From assembly GCA_018398815.1 (NCBI GenBank), contig CM031600.1, forward strand, positions 51,859,048 through 51,923,047: a stretch of 64,000 nucleotides of DNA, in the 5' to 3' direction. The DNA is from Conus ventricosus (Eukaryota; Mollusca; Gastropoda; Neogastropoda; Conidae). How positions within the stretch are numbered: position 1 is the first letter of the stretch; the number at the start of each line of letters is the position of its first letter. The notes beneath the pieces are model-generated. The model was not told the DNA's origin. It ran no database searches and worked only from the letters and a program-made list of their open reading frames with translations. Of the stretch, positions 22,445-35,106 are shown in pieces. The position numbers were made by a program, and so were the translations under genes.

Positions 22445-25100
22445 CTATGTGTTACATCGATTAAGGATCTGAATTCAGATATTGACCTTTGCTGTACCAG
22501 ATGCCGCACAATTGCCACGTCTCATTGATCCTGCCTATCCCATTGACAAATGATTTGGATGTGGTGTCATTACGTGTGTAATTTAGGATGGTCCTTCTTG
22601 CTTTATACATCTGGAAGAATATTTTTTTTGTTTTGTTTAACATTTCATGTGTATTTACAGTGGTTGCACATTCTTGCAAGTTTGGTCTTGGATCTGAAAT
22701 GAGTAGCTTTGTACTGCAACAAAGAGGAGCCTTGAGATGACAAATGATCTGCAAGCTTGCCAAGGCTAGTTCAGGGGAAAATGTTTTACACTTTTCTTTT
22801 TTTTTTTAACCTTTTGTGGAAGATTCAGTGTTTGGGTATATTTCATCGTACATTAATGTTGATGTGTACTGGTACACATTTTTAAAGTATTATTCTCTGT
22901 GCTCAGCTACTCCAGTCATTATTCTCAACAGATTATGTGGGCTGTGCCCAGACAATTACCACTGCCTTTTAAAATTGGTTTTTGATAATTGTGACCATCC
23001 GCTGAAAATTTATGCTGTTTTGTGTGGTTCCATTTCCACCTTATGCTTGCTACCTCAAAAGAAAAGACAGGAGGGGTGGGGGGAGGGTGTTTAGATATAT
23101 CCAATTTCACTGCCAGGGAGTGGGTGAGAGAAGAGGAGGGGCAGCTTTACTGAGCATTACCCAGTGTGATGGTAGAAGGGATGGGCAAGTAGGAGCAAGA
23201 CAGGGACTGTGAAATATCCCACATGATGGTACAGGTATATGAGTGTGGAGGGGGGGTATAATGCAGTCCGTAACACGTTCGGTTATATTCCTGTTCCTAT
23301 CCCCAACTTATCTTCTCTGGTGGCTCATGAAGTTTGTCAGTGCCAATTGTCCTCGAAGCAACCATCGCAGTTTGAACTTTATTAATGCATGCGGGAGGCA
23401 GTTGGAATCCTTTTTGTTTTATTTGAACTTTCATGAAGTGTGGGTTGTGATATGGGCATTTGTGGGTTATCAATTTCCAAGGAATAAAATGATTTCAACA
23501 TGCTCTTCCATTTTGGCGGTGTATGCAATCATAACACAAAAATAACTCGTCACTCTCGTCAAACACTTGCTACAAAAACAAACCCAATGCACCAATGTAG
23601 ATATACAGTTTTATTTTGCAGATACACCGAAACCCTTCCAGCTTGAAATGGACTGGTCACTTCTCGCTTGCAGTGGATACTTGGTTTCACAAAAAGAAAA
23701 TGACAGAGCAGTGACATTGGTGATGTGCAAATGACCTTCATTGTCACTAACATCACAAGCTAAAAATGTCCGCTGACTCAAGTCTGTGCCAAATGTGTCC
23801 CACTCTGACACCCCTGCTAAATTGAAAAATGAAGTAAATTGAAAAATGAAGTAAATTGAAAATATAAAGTAACAAACTCAAAGGTAGTTTAAAAAAGAAA
23901 AAAAAAAAAGGGGGGGGGGGGCATTTCAATGAAAAGAAAACGAGTACAAAATTTCTTAGAGCAAATATGAATGGACAAAAAGGCTGAACAGTGGAGAGAG
24001 TAAATGCAGATTTTTTTGTTTTTAAATGCCGAAGTGTCATCCAGATGATCAAAAAAGGGGAACTTCTAGCACCAAATTTCCAGACAGTGGGATTATATAT
24101 TGTCCATACACAAACACTGCCTTCATCTTGATCATCAGAGCTGTGAGAGACTTCATCGCACCACTAATATTGTCCAACACAAAACTGCCTTCATCCTAGG
24201 CTTGATCATCAGACTGTGAAACTTCGCGAACAATTTGGTTGCAGGTCAAGTATGTAAATGTTTTTACCAGCCTGTCCAACACTGTTGCTTCCTACAGCGG
24301 CATTTCTTGTTTTCACAATATATACACAGGCATGCACGAATAAAACAAAAAAAACTACAGGTGGATATCATTTTCAAAAGGCCTGACCTGACTTGGTGAC
24401 CCGATAAGGGAAAGATAGGAATTGTGACAATCTTAAGGAATTGTGACAATCGTATTGAAAAGTGTGCGACAAATACACTATCACCTATAGGTAAAGATGT
24501 TCTCGTGCCCGAAGAAGTTTCTGGTAAGCTAAGTGTTGCAGTCCTCCCAATGCTTCTCCGGGACAGTTTTGCGAGTGTGGTGCCCATTTGTCTCTTGCTG
24601 TTTTCTTTTCCCCATTTGAAGAACAGGCACACATTCTGTGGACACAAATCTGTTAACTGTATTTGATAATGCTTGACTCAGGATTCAGATGAACAAGTTC
24701 AATTTCATCATCATATTCCAAACAAAAAAACGCCTCATCTCATTTTGACCCAAGTGAGATATATATATATATCAGTAAAGTTTCAATGTTTTTCCCATTT
24801 TCATGGGTTTTTTTGTGTGTGTGTGCAAATCTGCATGGAAAATTAGCAAAAAAAGAAATTATGCCCATTTGCTTTCAAACCAAATAATTGTTTTTAAATG
24901 CTGTTATTTTTTTTTTTTAATATGGAAAATCAGCCTTTAAAAAAAAAAGTACAGATTCATCCGCAACAAACAGTGGACATGTTTTGAGATGAGAAATAAA
25001 ACCCTAATTCCACACAAACAGCCATTTAAGCATTTCTGGCATACCAAACTCAACTCTGCTAAAAGGTGACTCTGCAAAAATGACACGCACACACACCTTC
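22445..25100. other. Intergenic or 3' UTR DNA
   Basis: No conserved coding sequence is recognised. The stretch includes an A/G homopolymer pair at 23899-23920, a roughly 70-bp imperfect tandem duplication at 24101-24240 (ttgtcca...cactgccttcatc...gatcatcag) and a short TA run at 24761. It could belong to a long 3' UTR of a minus-strand gene, but there is no direct evidence. Confidence 0.4.
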
Positions 25101-25109
25101 CACCGAAAT

Positions 25110-26590
25110 GAGATATTTGGCTGGATGTAATGGTCAGCTAAGAGCAAGACATGGACTTGCAAAACAAGATAAACGAAAAAGGACAGAAAGGTCAGGCAGA
25201 GACATGATAGCTAACAGAAACACAAGGATGGGGCATGATGGTCAGTTACAGTTTTCAAGAAAGATGAGGGCAGACAGACAGGACACACACAAAATTGAAT
25301 GAAGAAGGAATGATGGTCACTTTAAAGAAAAACAAGAACAGACGGACAGAATACACACAAAGATGATTGGAGAAGGAAAGAAAGACCAGACTGAGGCACA
25401 GTGAGCTACGAGAAAGACTGTGATAGATGGTACAGATGACTGGAAAGGACATAAAGGTCGGGTAGTCGTAGAGGAATGATATTCAGCTGAAACACTGAAT
25501 GAACACACAAAGATGAATGGAAAAGGAGTCGAGCCGAAGAATACTACTTCAATAGTTTTAACAGAAAAATAAGGAATGCTGAAGAAAGGGCGGGACAAAC
25601 TGAACACATGAAAATATGAATGGACAGGGATGTATAGTGCAGGCTGGAGAACGGTTGAACCTTGGAAAAGAAATCCAGTGCGCTCTGATTGCAGTCCAGT
25701 GCTGAAGCATCGACATATCACTTGTAGTGCAGTGTACAGAGAGTGCTGTTAAAACAACGGTCAATACAGGTTAGTTCTTTTTCCACAAAGCGAACAAGTA
25801 ACAATATGCCATTCGCAGCTTCTTCACTTTCCGAAAATAGGTCGAAAACCGTCAATCGAAATTGCTCACTTTTGTAGTCTTTTCAGTCCACACCAACAGT
25901 TGACTCTTGTGCCTTCTGCACTCCAATTCATAATTTGTGACATGCAAGACATATATTCCCCCCTCCAATAGATAAGCCTGTGCATCATACACAACCAGAC
26001 ATTCACCTACATAACAATTATTTGCCTGCCATTGAACTAGTCTGATTAATGCATGCAGAAGCACCATGATATATACCGATATATCATAACAACTGAGGGC
26101 AGCAGCTCTTGAACATAAAATCATGGACAACTGGATTGGGAAAACTGGATACAGTACAAGACTCAAAGTGATTAAAGCACTCCATGACTTTTTTTTCTCT
26201 CAGATGTTAGTTTTCCTGCCTCTGAAAGTCAGGTAGTTTTCTCAGAATCGGATCCAAAGAGAGTTCTCCAGCCTGATAATGACAAAGATCAGAGGCATGA
26301 TGGTCAGCTAAAAGACGGGGAAAGCAGCACAAATACACACAGAAATTGAAAAGGACAACAAAGTTAGGTAGAGGCATAATGGTCAGCTTAGAGAGAGGAA
26401 AGCATGGACAATTTTTCCAGGACCATTCTCGAGATATGAAAGTCTATGAAGGTCAGCCAAGAGAAAAACAAAGACAAAGATAACAGGCAAACATGAACAG
26501 AAAAGACAAAAATGTTAGCTTAGAAGACAGACAGTGCAAGCACAAAGATAAAAGATTTAAAAAGACAGACATAAAGCTACAGGCAATGGT
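25110..26590 (+). repeat. Highly diverged tandem repeat, ~75-90 bp period
   Basis: Phrases such as ggcatgatggtcagctaa, gacagacaggacacacac, aaagatgaatgg and aaaggacagaaaggtcaggc recur in the same order at irregular spacing in 25110-25650 and again in 26270-26590. The middle part (25650-26270) does not show the pattern. The strand is strongly purine-rich. No protein family is recognised. Confidence 0.65.
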
Positions 26591-29237
26591 GCATCAAGAA
26601 CAGAAACATTATGTATCATTTCATATATGGACATACATCGGTTTATACAAAACAGAGTAATCACAGACTTCAGTGTAAGCCTCTAATTCCGCCCATCCCA
26701 AGAATATCATGTTTAAAGTTAGGATCTCTTCTATCTACTAGTGGTTTAGCAATCGTGCCTCTGTGCTTTAAAAAAAGGATTTCGGGCCCAGATGTCATTC
26801 TAGTAATTCATATTAAATGTGGATTGGTGCCTTGTTTAATTTTCTTCATTATTTTAAAAGTGATTTTAAACAAATATCAACATAAACTGCAGACTTAAGT
26901 TACGCTGTTACAATTTCAACAAAAAACCAACACAGACTGCCGAGAATGCAACCCTCCCGGGATTCTGCCTGTTAGCAATTCAAGAATTCAGTGTTGGATC
27001 TGGAGTTTACACTCATGTGGGCTTCCCCATTTCACTGCCATCCACAGCGTTAATGATAAAGCATTATCTGCTGGTGGAAGACAACATATACAACATTTTA
27101 TGTTTCTGTCCTTCAAACGAGTGCTGTACTGTGGTTTTATATCGAACAACAAAACGAAAAAAAACTTATATGAACTAACAGGAATAAATTTCAAAGCTAA
27201 ATCCATTCTGAAGACTTTATAGTCACACTGAAAGCAGTTGTGCACAACTTGACCTTATCGTCACAGTAAGGACTACCCACTTCATTGAATTGCGTTATTC
27301 CCTCAAGGTATTAATCAAAATACTTAATTATACCGTAACTCAGCTCGCAGTGTATCTTGTGGGGATAATAATCATTTTTCTTTTTTGTCTCCTGTAAAAT
27401 TTGATTTTCAGACTTGCAGCAATTGTATTTCCGGGTGGCAAAATGAAATGGACAGAGCAATATATTAAAAACCAACCAACCTACTCTGAAAATAGGCAAA
27501 AAAATTTTTTAGGACAGGTCTATATCCATTTAAAACACCATTCTTTCTATTCAGTAACCAAAACAGCCTTCTATTCAGTCAAAAATAGATTTAAAAAAAA
27601 ATACAGCCACAATGACCCCTTTTTTCTCCATTTTCTTTCTGTACTTTGTTGTCCACTTTAGAAGAAAAAAAGAATCATATTCATAGTTAGGCATGACATG
27701 TAAACAGAAAACCACTGAATATACTTTAAATACTTCTGAAATAATCATACAATAAAATCAAACTTAATATGAAAAGGTCCAAAACAAAACTGCAAAATGA
27801 ACAGATATTCCATGCATAAATTATACATCCCAAAACTCATCCGCAAATGCTAAATATTGTGACATATCAGAGCTCTACTAAAACAGTTACATTCAGTAAT
27901 GTAATTCTCCCAAGGGGTCAACTCTACTAAGAATAAACTCAAATGAATGCATCCATTACTTGGTATGGTATGGTATGCATGGTACTTCTGTCTAATTATT
28001 AGTCCATTTGAAACGGTGAATACAGAGCAGAAGGACCCGGGGGGAGGTCTCGAACTTCAGATTTAGCCGACTGAAAAAGAATGAAAAAAAACTTCTGGCT
28101 AAAAGGCATGGAAACAGGAGAGATGCCGGAAATGGAAGACGGTCTGCAGTCCATCTTATTGCTGCGTTAACAATGAAAATTGACCAAACACAGCAAGCAA
28201 ACTGGACATGGCTTGCAAGAATTGACAAGGTACAGGTTAATCCAAAAAATACTTCAAACCTGCACAGTTGACTAAAAGAAAAGGTTATCTGGCACAGAAA
28301 TGGGAGGGAAGGGAGGAGATTGTCTGATACATTTAGTTAAGTATTATCCTGCTTTTACTTTTTCTGTTTTCAACAAAGTAATTAAATGATCACCCCACCC
28401 ACTCATCCCTACCCCCGTTTTTTTTTAAATAGAGGAAAATGGTTCATCTATCCTTTGCAACATAGTCCTTGGGGCAACAGCTTTTACAGTAACAAATCAT
28501 TCAGTCCATGTTTCCTGAAAAATCACCGAGGTATATTCGCACCATGGATGGAACTTGCTAACCACTAGAAGCTGTTATGCATATGGAATCTTCACTGTGC
28601 AAGTCAAAATCGCTGGTTAGACACCTTTGAGGAGGGTTTCTCTATCCCTAACGAGTGCTATCTTATGTCTTTTTTTTTTCTTGCATACTTAAAATGACTA
28701 GAAATTTGCGTTCCACTTTATGGAGGAAAAAATGTGCAATGTCTATCCGACTCATATGCATACTTCCTGGTCAGCAACACGTATTGGAAACCTAACATGG
28801 TGGGCTGTTTCACAATGTTCGATCGGTGCAATTAAAACGACACTCAAAAGTTCTATTTCTATGGTTGTTTTGACAATTGCACTGCTCCACAGCATGAAAA
28901 AAATTCAGTAGCAAACTATGGCCAATCCATGATAGTTGGCAGCCGAGTATGCACCACCTCCCCTTTTTTCTTATAGAACTGTAAACAGTGATTCAGAGAA
29001 CTGCTCAGTTTGATAACAAAGGAATAACTAAATGTTCAATCTTTATGAGAAACCCTCAAAGATGGGGTGTTCAAGATAATGAAGTCAACAGAAATTAACA
29101 ATAATACTGCAGTCTCAAGAAAAGTCATTAAAAATCACTAAAAGAACGCCCACACTCTTCCATCAATACCAAATTATCCCTACATGCTGAAAAAACCAAT
29201 GCCAAATTTTTACAGTTATTAGCCAAGGCACAAGGAA
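26591..29237. other. AT-rich stretch without recognised features
   Basis: Many stops in all frames, no repeat boundaries seen and no RNA gene. If the exon at 29238-29307 is real, this would lie in the 3' UTR of that minus-strand gene. Confidence 0.4.
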
Positions 29238-29307
29238 CTACTGGGTGCAGAACAGCCGAGTACTTGATGCCCTGTACATTGGCTCCTCTTCCTCACTGAT
29301 CTGATGG
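29238..29307 (-). CDS. Possible terminal coding exon of an unknown gene
   Basis: On the minus strand a good acceptor (cttatttctttcag) is followed by 70 bases encoding HQISEEEEPMYRASSTRLFC, then TQ and a stop. The acidic run followed by a basic Ser/Arg tail looks like a protein C-terminus. I cannot name the gene, and no partner exon was found upstream at 29.3-30.7 kb. An overlapping 62-codon frame at 29219-29407 is the competing reading. The evidence is the splice site plus composition only. Confidence 0.25.
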
Positions 29308-30735
29308 CTGAAAGAAATAAGCATGGCAACAGGCACATCTTTGGACGGTGCTTGGGCTTGCTGTTGTCAACCTTTGGAGGGGTGTACAGCAGACTGAGTC
29401 TCTGCAATCACACAGAAGAGGATGCTTCCTACAGTGAACCCATACATTTCACACACAATCAGTCAACTAGATCAGACGTTCACAGTTACTGTTCAAAAGC
29501 TATGACTGAGTGTATATGGCTCACTCCAGTGGAATCCCATCACTCGGCAAGAAGGCCATTAACCTTTTCGCGACGCGTTGTGTGAATAGTGTAGTGACGT
29601 CAACTCAGTCGACCCGTTCACGAGCCGTTGCCCTGGTGACGGCAGCACTGCTGTACTGCTGGATGTGCCATGCCTCCGTGACGGCATTACTATAAAAAAT
29701 TCCCATGTTCTCTCATCTACCGTCTAGGGGATGCAGCTGCCATAAATATTTAGAACAGGGTTTGAGCCACCGGAAGGGTATGTTTACATGCACTAGCGAT
29801 GACCTTTTTGACCCTAGAGTAGTCTGAACAAAGAGACCCGTCTGGCACTGGGAAAGCACGTGTGGAATTCCTGTTCACGAATATATCGGGCAGAAGGAGA
29901 ATGACATGTGATTTTAGAACTGGTTCAGCAAAGTAGTTCAGAAAATGAGGCGGTAAAGGTGTACACATTTATCGAAAAGAATCTGAGCTTGATTATTTGC
30001 TCTGTGTATTTAACAGTTTTATACATCTTATCATCTGAAGCCAAAACAGTGAAAAGTGTGTACTGTGTGCAATGATTTAATTTCCTTTATGAAAAAAAAA
30101 AAGAATTCACTTGGATTACACATATTGAATACTCATGGTTTCCTCTGCATCTGTTCAAAGTAAGGCGAAGTTTTATGCCCCTTTTCTTCCTCATTTGCTG
30201 TTGGCATACTAACCAAACAAAGGTAACAAGATTGTGTTCTCCTACGTTTTACTTATGTTGTTTCTGTAACAGTAGCGTTGCTATTTTACCCAAAATGTAT
30301 TTAATTCTATGCTCATTACAAAGTTTGGGCTTTACCTTTCCGTTGATATATAACAACTGCTTGTTAGGTTTATGTTAGGAGACGTAAAATGAAATTTAAA
30401 AAAGTGCGAAAATTTTGCGTCTGCAACGGTTGCAGGGATGCGATGTTGCTTTGCGACGCCCGACTGGAAAGTATTAGGTGTGCAACATTAGTAGTGCCTG
30501 GTTAGTAATTAATTCATTGTTACCTTTAAAAAATAAATCAAGAAAGAATGAATGAATGGAGGTACGCAGCCATGGGTTATTGCTTTTATTGTAATTTTTT
30601 TTAATCCCTTTCGTTGCAGATCCATCAGGAAATCGCCCTGTGCATTTGCAAGCATTTTCAATTACATAAAATCACAAGCTTTATCATAAAAAATGACACC
30701 ATCACCTCATCACCATCTACCAGGGCATCAAGCTG
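29308..30735. other. Non-coding DNA left of the DIRS element
   Basis: No recognised gene. A GC-richer patch at 29563-29720 starts TTAACCTTTTCGCGACGCG and may be a worn element end, but no matching end was found. Confidence 0.4.
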
Positions 30736-30912
30736 AAAAGGAAATTTTTATTCTAAAATTACGTTTAATCTAACATACTTACCGTGGCTCACTAATGCAT
30801 AAGCGGCAGCAATTTGCTATCCCTGCCTCGTATACAATAAAGTCCGTACGGACAACAAAACCCTTGAAGGGCCTCGTGCCTTGCGCATGCTCAGAACCAT
30901 CCTCTTTTCGAG
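30736..30912 (+). repeat. DIRS left inverted terminal repeat
   Basis: From 30782 inward (ccgtggctcactaatgca... to ...cctcttttcgag) it is the reverse complement of the right repeat, now split between 51796-51875 and 39838-39893, with only a few differences. The outermost 57 bases (30736-30792) are repeated exactly, in inverse, at 30960-31016. Confidence 0.9.
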
Positions 30913-30959
30913 AACTCCTGTTGGAACCAGGAAGGCGGGGAGGTAGGGAGGGCCTCTGC

Positions 30960-31049
30960 GTGAGCCACGGTAAGTATGTTAGATTAAACGTAATTTTAGA
31001 ATAAAAATTTCCTTTTAATACACATACTATACCGTGGCTCACTAATGCA
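30960..31049. repeat. DIRS internal complementary region
   Basis: 30960-31016 is the perfect reverse complement of the left outer end. The continuation 31013-31049 (ttttaatacacatactatac, then cgtggctcactaatgca) is the reverse complement of the right outer end at 51859-51895, with one base missing. The two halves overlap at the shared tttt/aaaa. It is therefore a copy of the junction that would form if the two ends were joined in a circle. This arrangement is established for DIRS1 and is diagnostic. Confidence 0.88.
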
Positions 31050-31169
31050 GAGTCGCACAACCTGGAAGGAGGGCTCACCTGGTTACCGCCTGGAGGAGCG
31101 AGAAGAGCCGGAGCGTGTGGCGGAGATGGAGTGTTGGGCCACCACAGCTGATGCGATGCCCTAGACCCA

Positions 31170-32107
31170 TCATCGCGCAGACGAGAAACGTCGCGCAGGT
31201 AGAATTGGATGAAGGTGCCAATATGCGGCATCTACACACTGAATGCTGGCATTATGAGCTACTGCCAGCGAAGACGCCCATGCCCTAATCTCATGAGGTC
31301 TTGGTGAGAAAACAGCCAAATCCCCTCCAGGTCTCGCGTACGCAGCTTTAATGACTTCTCTCACCATCGAGAGATTGAAGAGCGCCTGATGTCCTCCTTA
31401 CAACCTTCGTTGTAAGAGAGAAACAGGTGGCGCTGCTTGGAGCGAGAAGATTTCGTGCGTTTCCTATACTCCCGCAGAGCGCGCACCGGACAGAGAGTGC
31501 GGTCTTCGTCGTCTGGGGCGAGAATAGAAGTGAGAGGAAGAATGGAGATAGTCGGGAAGGAGAACCTGGCAACTGGTTTTTCGCTAAAAATTCTGGGAGG
31601 AGGCGAAGAGATATCGAGCCATCCGGTTCGAGTGCGACGTCCCCAGGCAGGCCACTAAGGGCGTGGACTTCACTGCAGCACCTCCCTGAGGCCAGGAAAA
31701 TGAGAAAGGCTGTTTTGAAGGAAAGGAATTTCAGAGAACACTCCCGGATGGGCTCGTAAGGGGGGAGCCTGAGGGAGGAGAGGACTAAGAAAAGATCCCA
31801 CGCCGGGGTACGGCGGGGGCATCGGGCCTCCTGTAGGGCTGCTCCTCTGACCAGATCCCGCAGAAGAGGGTCGTCCACGAAGGAGGGGCCCCCTAACTGG
31901 CGGATGTGGTGGAAATAGCCGCCCGTGAACCTTAACAGAGGAGGCTGAAAGTTTTTTCTCCGATGAAAGAAAAGCTAGGTAGTTCGCCAATTGGCATTGA
32001 GAGGGAGAATGAGGTGATACTGCGTGGTTGGAGCACCAAGATGAGCCAGCCATTCCAGTGGGACACTGTAGACACTTTGGGTGCCTGGCCTGTGGGCAGT
32101 TCCACAA
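31170..32107 (-). pseudogene. DIRS tyrosine recombinase
   Basis: The N-terminal core-binding part reads QCQLANYLAFLSSEKKLSAS around 32000-32050. The catalytic part starts at 31878, with ASGRCCSEVHALSG near 31680 carrying the first Arg region. After a frame change at about 31350, RPHEIRAWASSLA supplies the His-x-x-Arg motif near 31295, and FIQFYLRDVSRL supplies the nucleophile Tyr near 31200. The family cuts and rejoins DNA to insert the circular element. The domain order R...HxxR...Y is complete but spread over three frames. Confidence 0.82.
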
Positions 32108-32199
32108 GGCCGATTACCGCGGGGAGGCGCCTTGTGCAGACAGCGCGTCCCGCACAGTAGCCAGGCGTGAAGATGCAGCACGTTTGGATTGCCGTGTGG

Positions 32200-32700
32200 A
32201 ATGCCTGACCGTGGCTGAAGCAGGGACTTTGCTTTTAAGGCGAGCGGTATCGGAGGCACGTGAGACAGGTGTAACAGTTCTGGAAACCACGCTTGGGCCG
32301 GCCAGTGTGGAGCCACAAGAATAAGCGTGGCTGCGTCTTCCCTTGCTTTGCGGAGAACTTTTCCCAGAATGGGGAACGGGGAAAGGCATAGCCCGTCAGT
32401 CCGGACCAAGGGATGGACAGGGCGTCCACAGCCCACGCTGCCGGATCCGGAACTGGGGAGACAAACCGCTGGAGACGGTGGTTGAACCGGGTGGCGAACA
32501 GGTCCACCTGTGGTTTGAACCATACAGTCCAGTGAGGTTCCAGGATTGAGTGGACGAGAGTCCATTCTGAGGGAAGAACCATGTGCGACCTGCTGAGGGA
32601 GTCCGCGAGAATGTTGATCTTCCCGGGAACGTGCTTGGCCGAGATCCGGATGATTGTGTCTCGCACCAAAGGAGAAGCTGTTCCGCCCTCAGGGACAGGG
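32200..32700 (-). pseudogene. DIRS RNase H and connection region
   Basis: The frame at 32235-32669 has ISAKHVPGKINILADSLSR, the typical end of a retroelement RNase H. It is followed by VDLFATRFNHRLQRFVSP and WAVDALSIPW, phrases characteristic of DIRS polyproteins. A second frame continues FPILGKVLRKAREDA and APHWPAQAWFPELL before the recombinase begins. The enzyme degrades the RNA strand of the RNA-DNA hybrid. Confidence 0.82.
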
Positions 32701-32899
32701 AGTGAGAACGCGCCCCGCTGCTTGTTAATAATAACATGCCACAGTCGTGTTGTCGGTGTTGAGGAGAACGTGTTTTCCCTTCAGGAAGGGAAGAAACTCC
32801 TTGAGGGCTTGGAACACGGCTTCCAGCTCCAGCCGATTGATATGCCAGGATCCCATCTCCGGGGACCATGCCGGCCGCCGTCAGAGAGCTGACGTGGCA

Positions 32900-33476
32900 C
32901 CCCACCCGGACTGGGACGCGCCGTGAACAGGTCCTCCTGTGGAGGAGGGGTGTGTGTGGGGACTCCCTGAGCCAGCAGGACTGGGAGTGCCATTGGGCCA
33001 CCGATGATTGGAACCACTGACCGAGAAGGATCGGAAGGTCCCACGACTGCAACGCCTGAGACCAACGCTTGCGAAAGAGGCGTTGAAACCGGCGTTTGTG
33101 CAGTCGTCCGAGGGCACTAAGGGGGCCAAGGACTCCATCAGACCCAGAAGAGAGGCCAGCTTTCTGGCTGGAGCCTGATCAGGAAAGGAGATGGGCCAAG
33201 AGGTGCTGGAGGCGAACCAGGCGTTGGGGGGTTGGAGAGACCAACCAGTTGTGGTGTGGAAGGACATGCCCAGAAACTGAAACTGCTGCGACGGGATGAG
33301 ATCGGACTTCTCCTCGTTGCGAACAAATCCCAGCTGCTGACAGAGGTTTAAAACCTGGTGGGCTTGCTGGGAGCACAGAGTGCTGGATGAGGCAAGAAGA
33401 AGCCAATCGTCGAGATAGGCCTTCAGACGAATTCCTTTCTCCCGAACATGCAAGCAAAGTTCCCGGGCCACTTCGT
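32900..33476 (-). pseudogene. DIRS reverse transcriptase, C-terminal part
   Basis: Directly after the insertion at 33483-34680, the frame reads ARELCLHVREKGIRLKAYLD with the catalytic box YLDDWLLL, then LNLCQQLGFVRNEEKSDLIP and FQFLGMSFHTTTGW, the thumb-side motifs. Later residues drift into other frames. Confidence 0.85.
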
Positions 33477-33482
33477 GAAAAC

Positions 33483-34680
33483 CAGACCTGCCTACCTCAT
33501 GTTATGCTCATCAGTAATAACCACAGAGATTTTCAGTAATTTTGCATTTTCCTTCATAATTCCACGGACGCGTAATACACGGCGTTTTTGAAACAAAAAT
33601 GTGTACAAAACTCCAACTACATTTTTAACAAAAAAAATATAAACAGTAAAAAAGGAACAAAAACAACAAAGCAGAATTAAAATACCTTGGGATGATGGCT
33701 GATGACAGACTCAGGACAGGAGTTTCAGGTCAATTCAAAGGTGATATACTTGACAGTTTGTAACTTACACAGCAGTCACCACAGATGACACCACTGATGA
33801 AGAACCTAATGTACAACCCCCCTCCCCCCAAAAAAAAACAAACTACAAAAATGTGTGTGTGTGTGTGTGTGTGTGTGTTGCACTAAGCCTTGTATTGTGC
33901 CTGAGAGATTGCTGAGTCTGGAAACATCCTTTTCATTTTCGCCACTATCTTGTCAGCACAGCTCAGGGACAAGTTGTTTCCGCAGATCAGTCTCACACAA
34001 CAGTCTTTCTGCGTTGGTGATCTTCCGTGTGTGGGTCCGACGGCTGCTCTCGCTGGATTTCGTAAACAACGATGTGATCTTCTGACTGAGGCACTGGCAG
34101 CTGTCTCTTTGTGCATTTTCCCCCGAGATATGGCATTGCAGTCATTTGCTCCCCATGTCCGATGGAGAAGTCTGAATTGCACACCGAGCAGTATACAAAT
34201 CCAGGTCATGTTTTTTGGATTGCAAAAGACAAGGCCAAGTCCGCGTGTATTTACTTCGGACACCTTGCTTCTTCGCCTTCTTTTCCGTTGTGGCACAGTG
34301 GTTTTCGAACCCTCGTCGTCGGTTTCATGCAAACGTTTAGAAGATTTCTCCGCCATTTTCACAATCGCCGGCAAAAAATCGGTTGAAACTTTGTCTTACA
34401 ATGGCTGAACAAAAGGCTTCGAATGGCGCGCACAGATGTGATGGCGCATCGTGTTGGCCCACAGCACCACATTGACCAATCGCAAGTTCCGAACCATCTG
34501 TGGTTTCGGCTTGAGTCAAGGGAAGTTACTCTGTGGTCTCGGAAAGGTCTAGCAGTCGACAATTTTTCGAGTCTGGAATTTGCGTAGTTTTTCAATTTTC
34601 TTTCCGTAATTTCGCACGGAAAATCGTACCTCCGTAATGGGGGTTAATTTCCGTAAGATTACGAAGGGTAGGCAGGTCTG
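33483..34680 (-). mobile_element. CAGACCTG-end hAT-like element, copy 1, TSD GAAAAC
   Basis: The ends are CAGACCTGCCTACC and GGTAGGCAGGTCTG, with GAAAAC at 33477-33482 and 34681-34686. On the minus strand the frame starting near 34374 reads MAEKSSKRLHETDDEGSKTT, then a basic run (QRKRRRRSK), SEVNTRGLGLV and a damaged zinc finger. Near the other end it reads ICGNNLSLSCADKIVAKMKR and MFPDSAISQ. No catalytic core or dimerisation domain is present, so it is an internally shortened derivative. It splits the DIRS reverse transcriptase. It is nearly identical to copy 2. Confidence 0.85.
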
Positions 34681-34686
34681 GAAAAC

Positions 34687-35050
34687 CCAAGGGGCCGGGG
34701 CTAGCCCAAAGGGAAGAGCCCTGAACTGAAAAACGCGGCTTCTCCCACGAAGCGGAGATACTTCCTGTCCCTTGGGTGGATCAAGAGATGGAAGTACGCA
34801 TCTTTTCAGGTCGATGGATACCGCCCAGTCGCCGGATGCATGGCATCGCGGATTGACACGGGGGTTTCCATCCGAAAACGGAGGACGATAAGAAACCTGT
34901 TCAAGGGCGAGAGGTCTAAACCGTCTCCATCCTCCAGAAGCTTTGGGAACCACAAAAATGCGGCCATTAAAGCCCGGAGAGGAATGGAAGAGGACTTCCT
35001 CTGTGGCTCCCTTGGCTAACAGCGAAAGGACCTCCGGTCTAAGGCCTGAG
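34687..35050 (-). pseudogene. DIRS reverse transcriptase, N-terminal part
   Basis: Reading from 35050 down, FHSSPGFNGRIFVVPKASGG is followed by FSDGNPRVNP, WAVSIDLK (catalytic Asp of motif A) and FQFRALPFGLAPAPWVF (motif B), where the coding sequence is cut by the hAT-like insertion ending at 34680. Small indels separate the motifs. Confidence 0.85.
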
Positions 35051-35106
35051 AGGCGCTAGATCCCGAGGAGGAGCAAAAGGAGGAGGGAAAGGAGTGAGAG
35101 GAGCCT

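Noticed and set aside
29563..29720. piggyBac-like MITE starting TTAACC
   Set aside because: No matching opposite end or second TTAA with an inverted repeat was found.
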